Shown here piece after piece: positions 9,801 through 15,912 of a stretch of 17,145 nt of DNA (its first letter is position 1; every line of letters starts with the position of its first letter). Both the position numbers and the translations under genes were made by a program. Under the pieces are notes generated by a model. That model searched no databases. It was given only the letters and a program-made list of their open reading frames with translations, and had not been told where the DNA came from. The stretch is from NCBI GenBank assembly GCA_038230275.1, contig JBBRNO010000142.1, positions 1-17,145 of the forward strand, read 5' to 3'. This stretch comes from JANXXV01 sp038230275 (GTDB lineage: Bacteria; Acidobacteriota; Terriglobia; Bryobacterales; Bryobacteraceae).

Positions 9801-12800
9801 CTACGCCGTTCAGTTCCACGACCAATTCACCTTCCGGGGAAAAGAACCGCAGGTCGCCGCCGAATGTTCCGTCGTCGACCGCTTGAAGATGAGGTGTAAA
9901 GTGCGCAAATAGCTCTGATCCGGCCTTTGTCCTAAACAGTCGCAACTGTGGAATCGACACGGGGACCCAGACTTGCTCGTCGCCGGTCCAACCGATGGCA
10001 GCATGAACGATCGACGTCAGCCCGGCATCCAGGATCGAAGGGTGGAAGAAGTGGCCGCCCTCCGGTCCCGCCGCGCCACTCAAGCGGATGAGAGTGAAAT
10101 ACTCTGACGATCCTTCCCAGATCCCTTCCGCGCACCGAAAAGCCGGCCCGTAGGGTAGTCCCGCGCGCGAAAGCCCTTGATAGAGGGCATCCACGCCAAT
10201 CTCGGTGGAACATCGAACCCGAATCTGTTCGAGCGAATCCAACGAAGCAGACGGTTCGATCTGCTTGCCGACAGACCCCGTGGCGCACAGCGCCCAGGTG
10301 CCGTCTTCTTCGATCGCCCTCACTTCAAATTGCGCTATTCCAGGGCCCTGACGGCGCGTGGTCACCTGTACCTTGCGCCCTCCGGTTGGGGGAAGAATGA
10401 TGGCTTGATCGATGGAAACGTTCGTGAGGGTCACCGGACCTGCACCGAACAATTTCTGCGCAGCGGCAATCGCCATCTCGCAGTAGGCCGACGCTGGCAG
10501 CACAATCTGATCACGGACCAAATGATCGGCAAGATATGCCGGCGCCTCCCCGCTCAGCTCACTCTCGAAGATGCTGCTGTCCGGATCAGCGGAGGAATTG
10601 ACCTCCCGGCCGAGCAACGACGTAACCAACTTCTGTGGTAACCGGCCTTCAGACAACTCCGGCCACAATCGCTCGCGTTCAAACGGATAGCCCGGCAGGG
10701 AAACACGCCGCCCCCCGTGAGGATACTGGCGGCTCCAATCGACTGGGTACCCCGCACAGTACAAAGAGCCCATCGATTCCAGCAGGCTGGCTTGCTCAGG
10801 CGCCTCTCGCTTGAGGGATCCCAGCGCGAAGCCTTTCCGTCCAGTCTGCGCCAGCATCGCCTGGATGGAGCCCGTCAACAGTGGATGCGGACTGACTTCA
10901 ATGAATCCGTCAAACCCGTCGTCGAGCAGCTTGCGAACCCCGGCGGCGAACATCACCGGATACCGTAGATTGTTGGCCCAATAGTCGGCATCCAGCCCCG
11001 CGCCGGTTTGGATTCCGGATCGTACCGTGGAATAGAGCGGAATGGAGCCATCCCGTGGCTTCACGCTCTGCAGCGCGGAACGCAATTCGCCAAGCAGGGG
11101 ATCCACCTGAGCGCTATGCGAAGCAACGTCAACCTTGATCCGCCGGGCAAAGATTTCCTCCGCCTCGAGCTTTGCAAGCAGCGTCTCCACGGCAGTCCGA
11201 TCCCCGGACACCACCGTACTGCTATCTCCGTTTGACGCCGCGATAGCGATCTGGCCGCCCATGGATTCCAAACGCCGGGCCACTTCATCCATTCGCAGTT
11301 CCACCAGTGCCATCGCACCCATGCCATGAATGCGCTTCATTAACCGGCTGCGGCGGCAAATGATAGCCGCTGCGTCTTCCAGCGTTATAGCTCCGGCGAC
11401 GCAGGCCGCCGCAACCTCTCCCATACTATGGCCAATGACGGCTTGCGGTTCGATGCCCCAGTTCCGCCATTGAGCGGCCAAAGCGACGGACATCGCGAAC
11501 AAAACCGGCTGAATCACCTCGATCTGTTCAAAAGCCGCCTCGCTTGCGGAATCATCCAGGACGTCGGAAACACGCCATCCCGTCTCCCGCTCAATGGCTC
11601 GATCACAGCGTTCGATAGCCTCACGAAAAACGGGCGAACTCCGCAGCAGTTCCCGGCCCATCCCGATCCATTGCGAACCTTGACCGGGAAATACGAAAGC
11701 GATCTTGCGTGCGGCTAAGGAACTGTCTCCACCGGTGAATGCCTTGAGCTTCTCGATAAACTCAGGCTCCGACTCGGCAACCACCGCCAGCCGGCACTGG
11801 AGATGTGTTCTCCGCACGGCGGCGGTATAGCTCAAGTCCGCCAACGAAGGCAGTGTTCCTGCCCGATCAATATAGCGCTGGGCGAGAGATTGAAGCCCTT
11901 CGGGACTTTGCGCCGAAAGCAGCACCAGATGCGCACCCTGATTCACGATTGCTTGTGGCTCCGGCGCGGGCGCGGGCGCTTCTTCCAGGATCGCGTGGGC
12001 ATTGGTTCCGGTAATGCCAAACGCGCTCACTCCGGCCAGTCGAGGCGTTTCGCCCCGTGGCCAAAGCGCGCTCGTTCCTGGAATGCGCAGTGGTAGACGA
12101 TCCCACGGAACCGCCGGATTTCCTTGGCGGAAATGCAGACTAGCCGGCAGGATCTGGTGTTTTAGAGATAGCGCCACCTTCATTAGGCCAGCAAGCCCTG
12201 CCGCGCCCTCTGTATGCCCAATATTGGTTTTAACGCTCCCCACCGGGCAAGGTTCGTGCCTGCCGGCAGAGCGGAGCACGTTGCCGATTGCCTCCAATTC
12301 CACCGGATCGCCCGCCGGTGTCCCAGTGCCATGCGCTTCGATGTAGGACAATTGATCGGCTGACACTCGTGCGTCGGCAAGCGCCAAGTGGATCAATTTC
12401 TCCTGACCTTCGACGGAGGGCTTCATCAATAGACCACTGCCTTGTCCATCGTTATTTACGGCGCTGCCCCGGATCACCGCGTAAATCTCGTCGCGATCGC
12501 GTTGTGCATCGGACAGGCGCTTAAGAACCGTAACCACTGCCCCTTCGCTTCTGACAAATCCGTCAGCGGACGCATCCCCGAACTTACAGCGCCCTTCACT
12601 GGACAGCATTCCCGCCTTGGCAAAGCCGAGCGTAATCTCCGGACGCAGCAGTACGTTCACGCCACCCGCAAACGCCACGTCGCATTCTCCATTGAGCAAC
12701 GCGCGCCGAGCCATGTGTACTGCTACTAGCGACGAGGAGCATGCTGTATCGACAGTGACGCTCGGGCCGGTTGCGTTCAGGAAATACGACAGGCGGCCGG

Positions 12801-14133
12801 AGCCGGGAAATCGCGCGGCACCCGTAATCTTATAGATATCGTATTCCGACGCACCGTCATAAAGCAGATGCTCGAAGTCGTTAGCCCAAATGCCGACAAA
12901 GACCCCGGTCGTTCGGTGCGAAAGCGTTTCCAATGGAATTCCCGCATCTTCCGTCGCCTCCCAGGCCACCTCTAACAACAGCCGCTGTTGTGGATCGAGG
13001 TAACTCGCCTCGCGCGGAGAAAGTCCAAAGAAAGCGGCATCGAACGTTTCAAGACCGGAAAGAAATCCCCCCCGCGAGGACGGAGCCTTTTCACCGCCAT
13101 CGGCATCCTTCGAGTAAATTCGGTCCAGCGCTGGCGAGCGAGTCTGGGCATATTCGGAGGTACCCTCGCGGCCATCCACCAGAAGCCGCCAGAACGATTC
13201 TACGTCAGGTGCGCCCGGCAACCTGCATCCGAAACCAACAATGGCGATCGCCTCGTCCGCGGGCTCTTTCTTCTCTTGCGATTCCGCCGGATCATCCATG
13301 GGAATGGGGTCACTCGAAGACGCAGCGTCTGCGATAGCATCCAGCAGCACACCGGCGTGGGTCTGTTGAAACAAGTGCCCGCCGGGCAACATGGTCAAAC
13401 GGAACCCGCGAGTGGTTTGCGCCTGCCAGGCCCGCAGCGCCGGTTCAGTAGTCATGGCGTCGTCAATTCCGCCAAAAACGAAAACTGGACGATCAAGCGG
13501 CGCCTCCGCCGGGCAGGCGTACGTTTCCACCACAGCCATGTCGGCCCGAAGCCCCGGTGTAAGTAATTCCCGCAGTTCTTCGTTCTCCATTACCAGAGCC
13601 GGAACGCCGCCATATCGCTTTTCTACTTCCTGTAGCAACGTCAAGTCGTCCAGTCCATGCACCCAAGAATGCGGCCACGGAAGTTGAGGCGCCCTGCTGG
13701 CCGCCACGCACAACGCCTTTGGCATGGGCGCTTCCATCCGGCGGAGCCACTTTGCCACTTCGAAGGCGGTTAGAGCGCCTAAGCTGTGGCCATAAAACAG
13801 AAATGGCCGATCAAGCCAGGGACGGATGCTCACCCCGAGATGATCGACCAAATCCTGCATTTTCATTAACGGCCGCTCCCCAATGCGATTCTCTCGCCCC
13901 GGGCTCTGTAGCAGAATGACTTCCAATGACGGATGGGCTCGATCTGCCCAGCCCCGAAAGGCGGCCGCCCCAGCCCCGGCATGAGGAAAGCAAAACAGGC
14001 GAAATGCGGCGTCGGGCCGCGGCTTTGGACGGAGGATCGCCGAGGAGGCGCGTTTCGAATTCGGATCTTGCGGCATTTCGCGTTTACCCCGGGTTGGCTC
14101 AGAGGGCTTACCTTGGCCGGGCTGGACACCCAT
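6859..14133 (-). CDS. PKS A: type II thioesterase fused to a fully reducing PKS module (TE-KS-AT-DH-psiKR-ER-KR-ACP)
   Basis: A 2424-aa megasynthase expected to carry out one round of polyketide extension with full reduction. Domains by residue: TEII/GrsT-like 40-270 (GHSLG Ser117, Asp224/225, GGH His253); KS 294-720 (DTACSSS Cys465, His601, His640); AT 808-1100 (GHSMG Ser903; EVIQP at 872-876 and VASH at 1003-1006 lean towards methylmalonyl-CoA); post-AT linker YPFERERLW 1149-1157; DH 1175-1450 (His1204, Asp1369); psiKR 1455-1690; ER 1700-2010 (LNFRD 1731, nucleotide loop SAAGGVG 1834-1840); KR 2028-2275 (IDD 2117-2119, Ser2161, Tyr2174, Asn2178; B-type); ACP 2305-2385 (GLDSL, Ser2341); C-terminal LSEEEA helix about 2407-2418. 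The DH motif HxxxGxxxxP has Asp for Gly, and the DxxxQ/H motif ends in Thr, so dehydration may be weak. The ATG at 14133 has no clear SD; Met20 at 14076 has GGGG 10 nt upstream and may be the true start. The stop overlaps the PKS B start as TGATG. Confidence 0.95.
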   Translation of the reverse strand: MGVQPGQGKPSEPTRGKREMPQDPNSKRASSAILRPKPRPDAAFRLFCFPHAGAGAAAFRGWADRAHPSLEVILLQSPGRENRIGERPLMKMQDLVDHLGVSIRPWLDRPFLFYGHSLGALTAFEVAKWLRRMEAPMPKALCVAASRAPQLPWPHSWVHGLDDLTLLQEVEKRYGGVPALVMENEELRELLTPGLRADMAVVETYACPAEAPLDRPVFVFGGIDDAMTTEPALRAWQAQTTRGFRLTMLPGGHLFQQTHAGVLLDAIADAASSSDPIPMDDPAESQEKKEPADEAIAIVGFGCRLPGAPDVESFWRLLVDGREGTSEYAQTRSPALDRIYSKDADGGEKAPSSRGGFLSGLETFDAAFFGLSPREASYLDPQQRLLLEVAWEATEDAGIPLETLSHRTTGVFVGIWANDFEHLLYDGASEYDIYKITGAARFPGSGRLSYFLNATGPSVTVDTACSSSLVAVHMARRALLNGECDVAFAGGVNVLLRPEITLGFAKAGMLSSEGRCKFGDASADGFVRSEGAVVTVLKRLSDAQRDRDEIYAVIRGSAVNNDGQGSGLLMKPSVEGQEKLIHLALADARVSADQLSYIEAHGTGTPAGDPVELEAIGNVLRSAGRHEPCPVGSVKTNIGHTEGAAGLAGLMKVALSLKHQILPASLHFRQGNPAVPWDRLPLRIPGTSALWPRGETPRLAGVSAFGITGTNAHAILEEAPAPAPEPQAIVNQGAHLVLLSAQSPEGLQSLAQRYIDRAGTLPSLADLSYTAAVRRTHLQCRLAVVAESEPEFIEKLKAFTGGDSSLAARKIAFVFPGQGSQWIGMGRELLRSSPVFREAIERCDRAIERETGWRVSDVLDDSASEAAFEQIEVIQPVLFAMSVALAAQWRNWGIEPQAVIGHSMGEVAAACVAGAITLEDAAAIICRRSRLMKRIHGMGAMALVELRMDEVARRLESMGGQIAIAASNGDSSTVVSGDRTAVETLLAKLEAEEIFARRIKVDVASHSAQVDPLLGELRSALQSVKPRDGSIPLYSTVRSGIQTGAGLDADYWANNLRYPVMFAAGVRKLLDDGFDGFIEVSPHPLLTGSIQAMLAQTGRKGFALGSLKREAPEQASLLESMGSLYCAGYPVDWSRQYPHGGRRVSLPGYPFERERLWPELSEGRLPQKLVTSLLGREVNSSADPDSSIFESELSGEAPAYLADHLVRDQIVLPASAYCEMAIAAAQKLFGAGPVTLTNVSIDQAIILPPTGGRKVQVTTRRQGPGIAQFEVRAIEEDGTWALCATGSVGKQIEPSASLDSLEQIRVRCSTEIGVDALYQGLSRAGLPYGPAFRCAEGIWEGSSEYFTLIRLSGAAGPEGGHFFHPSILDAGLTSIVHAAIGWTGDEQVWVPVSIPQLRLFRTKAGSELFAHFTPHLQAVDDGTFGGDLRFFSPEGELVVELNGVAFRRLGSNVTPGRDCLFAVRWEEQPILPAKPDTPCDWLLFSDAGGVASRLAGVLAGKQQSCLQVTAGLRFEQHAQHWQVRPDHPEDFDRLFLDPRIRGSRGVIYAWTLDAASGPTTSKSLGAARLWTVTAPSLLLQALIRAGLPQSPRIWLLTAGVQATGNGPQQKISLEQSPAWGLGRVLALEHPEFSPTSVDLSAAPTADELEVLAGVLNAEPPEDQLAVRGMNLYAARLGRWDVPAATVPADSSESYQVRIRQPGLLETLELQASAPCPARNGEVRIRVESAGLNFRDVLTAMALVSGSHAASEMTLGMECAGRVVDSGDSVLAIASPFETGTLRSHVTVPECYVRRIPLGWSVEQASAQLIAFLTSWYALEHLARIKRGDRVLIHSAAGGVGMAAIQIALRAGAEVFATAGSEVKRQLVRGLGASHVFDSRTLDFAAEVLAATGGRGVDIVLNSLAGPFLAKSIEVLAPYGRFFELGKRDIQNNNALALGPFLRNLSFSVVDLADMLQNRREYVSSMLDELMMLFAAGELQPLTVESFAASNAAEAFQKMAHARHTGKLALRFDECKPALAPSEDVLFRADATYLITGGLGGVGFQVARWLVDHGARNLALVGRRAPSTGMSRAISALVSSKGVRVEVFSADVSRAREVQALIEKLPDLRGVFHAAAVIDDDLLRNLDPLRVEAVLAPKVQGAWNLHQATLSLPLDYFVLFSSVAAVSPQPGHGSYAAANSFLDALARERARLGLPATSLNWGGWRGLGLANEEGTQRSIRGYARRGMSAMPVETALEALNLALRGKAPNLVVTRFDAARMARSYAEEGLPPLFRKLAITANISSASDSPRSSFLEALQAAPIGAERRELLEDHLKEQASRVLRLSAARIDRNRPFGQMGLDSLMSVEYVNRLRASLSIALPATSVFNHPTIARLTVHIAQRLQLSLEATLESAEPGRKESLISAEIHNLSEEEAIRLLVGGGGAA
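13324..14016 (-). other. N-terminal type II thioesterase domain of PKS A
   Basis: Residues 40-270 of PKS A match the stand-alone GrsT/RifR-type thioesterases that clear misprimed carrier proteins. Visible motifs are the opening RLFCFPHAGAG, LQSPGREN after the second strand, the nucleophile elbow GHSLG (Ser117), GGIDD for the acid, and PGGH for the histidine. The triad looks complete. These enzymes are normally separate genes of about 250 aa; here there is no stop before the KS. The KS-side linker contains a Met at residue 279 (13299) that resembles an ordinary PKS start, consistent with fusion of two formerly separate genes. Confidence 0.9.
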
Positions 14134-14271
14134 CCGCCGACCGGAGGCCGATTCCCTTACCTTACTGAAATCGTAATATATCCTGCTTTTGTGACGTTGC
14201 GGCCTGAGCCGCGTAATAAACCTGAGTTCTCTGATTCTGCGATAGTTCGAAACCGGTCGATTCCTGAAGAA
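14134..14271. other. 138-bp intergenic gap between exporter and PKS A
   Basis: This is the only true gap in the window; every other junction overlaps. It is more AT-rich than its surroundings. On the minus strand it holds a TATATT stretch (14174-14179) that could serve as a -10 box, but I see no convincing -35 hexamer at 17 bp spacing. It also holds a small inverted repeat, GCGGC/GCCGC with a 4-nt loop, at 14199-14212. An internal promoter for the PKS genes is possible but not shown. No tRNA, small ORF or riboswitch-like structure was recognised. Confidence 0.5.
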
Positions 14272-14278
14272 TCAGGAA
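14261..14278 (-). other. Inverted repeat over the exporter stop codon
   Basis: A perfect 7-bp inverted repeat with a 4-nt loop, TTCCTGA-TTCT-TCAGGAA on the minus strand. Its first arm contains the TGA stop of the exporter gene. No T-run follows on the minus strand, so it does not look like a standard intrinsic terminator. It could stabilise the mRNA 3' end or slow ribosomes, or be chance. Confidence 0.35.
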
Positions 14279-15912
14279 GCCATTGTGGTCGCAGATTCAG
14301 CCTCCGCTATCGAGTTCTCCACCAACGAACCATAGTCCAGTTTCAATATCCGGTCGCCCAAGTGAAAATAGCGGTCGTCGTGAGTCACCACAACCACTGT
14401 TTTTCCTTTGCGCTTCAGCTCCGGAAGCAGCCGCGTGTAGAAGATCTGCCGGTAAGCGGGATCTTGGTCGGCGGCCCATTCGTCCAGAACGAAGATCGGG
14501 CGATCTTCCAGATAAGCTGCCAATAGCGCCAGACGCCGCCGTTGTCCTTGCGAGAGATCGATAGTGGAAAGGCGGTCGCCGTCGATCGCAACCTTTTCGC
14601 TCAACTCCAATGCGCTTAGATAGCCTCGTGCCAAGGTACGCAATTCCGGATCGCCCGCACCGGGGAGCCGATCAAAGAGAAAGAAATCGGAATAGACCAC
14701 CGAGAAAAGCTGGCGGTAGCTTTCCTGCATTGTGAGCGTAACCGTTCGCCCATCCAGCAGAATTTCGCCGGCCTGCGGTGCATACAAACCCGTCAGTAAC
14801 CGCACGAACGTCGATTTTCCGCTGCCGTTCCCACCGATTACGAAAGTCAATTCCCCCGGCCGCAGCGTCAAATCCAGCGGGCCCAGGGCAAAGTCGTGCT
14901 TTTCTCCGTGCGCATAGGAAAACTGGACGCCGCGGAACTCCACCACAGGATGTGAGTTTTCGATCACCGGAGAGTCTTCTACGACCGCCGCCGCTTGCAC
15001 GGTAACGCCCACGGCCTGCAGCCGCGCCAGCGCCTCCCGTCCCCGATCGAAGACCGGCATCGCGCCCATGATTCCCCAGATGGGCGCCGCCGAATAAAGC
15101 GCTGTAAACACGAAAGCAGACACAGTCTCCGGCGTAAGATGAAGCCTTGACGGCATAAAGAACAGGATGGTTCCCATCAGAAGGTAGAACATAAACTGGC
15201 TCCACCCTTCCGCAATCGCGAATTGGCCAGCCGCCTTCAGATTGTGCTCCCGCAAATACTTCACCGTGGCACCTACATCGTCTTTCAAAAATACTTGACG
15301 CTTTGATCTGCTGAGCTTCAGTTCCTTGATGCCGTCTGTCAATGTCCGGAAGTGTTTGAACAGCGTATCGCGGCCCTCTCGCGCCAGTCGAACAGCCTCA
15401 TGGACGCGTTTTAGCAGCAATTTGTGGCATACCGCGCCGGTCACCACGAAGGACACCATCAGCAGCGTACCAGCCCAGGACAGATAAATCAGATAGGCGG
15501 CGCAGCCCATCAGGATGGCTAAATTGACGGTGAGTGGGGGTAGCGCCTGAATGGCGGCCGACATGGTTGATATATCGTCGGTGAGGAAGGCAAACAATCG
15601 CGCGGTTCCCAACTTCTCTAAAGTACGGAAGGGGGAATTGAGAATTCCCTGGCACAACTCATCGGAGAGTTGCAGCATGGAGTCTTGTGTAAGGCGCACG
15701 AGTACAAAGTTCGACACCAGTCCACAGACGATTTTCACCAGAGCGATTAACCCAAAAGCAGCGAGCAGCATTAAACCCGGATGCTCGGCGTGTAAAGCTT
15801 TGTTGACCACGGCGATCAGCGCGGCGCTGGACAACCCGCCCGACAGACCGAGAACGGCAACCAGCAAGACCTCGCCCCTGCACTTTCGATACAGATACCC
15901 GATAAGTTTCAT
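14272..15912 (-). CDS. Cyclic-peptide-type ABC exporter (fused TM and ATPase, PvdE/SyrD-like)
   Basis: A 546-aa half-transporter with an N-terminal membrane domain and a C-terminal ATPase, expected in the inner membrane as a homodimer. Hydrophobic helices are visible at about 15-38, 46-70, 128-160 and 235-285. ATPase motifs: Walker A GGNGSGKST at 360-368, Q-loop Gln401 in YRQLF, signature LSQGQ at 453-457, Walker B IFVLDE with Glu478, and switch His511. Length and motif spelling match the PvdE/SyrD cyclic peptide exporter family (about 550 aa), which moves NRPS products or precursors out of the cytoplasm. I chose the ATG at 15912 because the family N-terminus (MKLIGYLYRK) begins there and it forms an ATGA overlap with the NRPS stop. 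An in-frame ATG at 16062 would add 50 residues that only read the NRPS sequence out of frame. The tight overlap after the NRPS suggests it exports this cluster's product. Substrate is inferred from context. Confidence 0.93.
   Translation of the reverse strand: MKLIGYLYRKCRGEVLLVAVLGLSGGLSSAALIAVVNKALHAEHPGLMLLAAFGLIALVKIVCGLVSNFVLVRLTQDSMLQLSDELCQGILNSPFRTLEKLGTARLFAFLTDDISTMSAAIQALPPLTVNLAILMGCAAYLIYLSWAGTLLMVSFVVTGAVCHKLLLKRVHEAVRLAREGRDTLFKHFRTLTDGIKELKLSRSKRQVFLKDDVGATVKYLREHNLKAAGQFAIAEGWSQFMFYLLMGTILFFMPSRLHLTPETVSAFVFTALYSAAPIWGIMGAMPVFDRGREALARLQAVGVTVQAAAVVEDSPVIENSHPVVEFRGVQFSYAHGEKHDFALGPLDLTLRPGELTFVIGGNGSGKSTFVRLLTGLYAPQAGEILLDGRTVTLTMQESYRQLFSVVYSDFFLFDRLPGAGDPELRTLARGYLSALELSEKVAIDGDRLSTIDLSQGQRRRLALLAAYLEDRPIFVLDEWAADQDPAYRQIFYTRLLPELKRKGKTVVVVTHDDRYFHLGDRILKLDYGSLVENSIAEAESATTMAS
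15909..15912 (-). promoter_or_regulatory. ATGA stop/start overlap, NRPS to exporter
   Basis: The exporter ATG overlaps the NRPS TGA by 4 bp. Only a weak SD-like AGGCG lies upstream, so exporter translation probably depends on ribosomes finishing the NRPS. Confidence 0.7.

Noticed and set aside
13297..13299. Separate TEII and PKS genes with the PKS starting at Met279
   Set aside because: There is no stop between the two domains and no Shine-Dalgarno sequence before 13299, so a single fused product is the simpler reading; internal initiation is not excluded.
14261..14278. Rho-independent terminator after the exporter
   Set aside because: The stem is only 7 bp and no T-run follows it on the minus strand.
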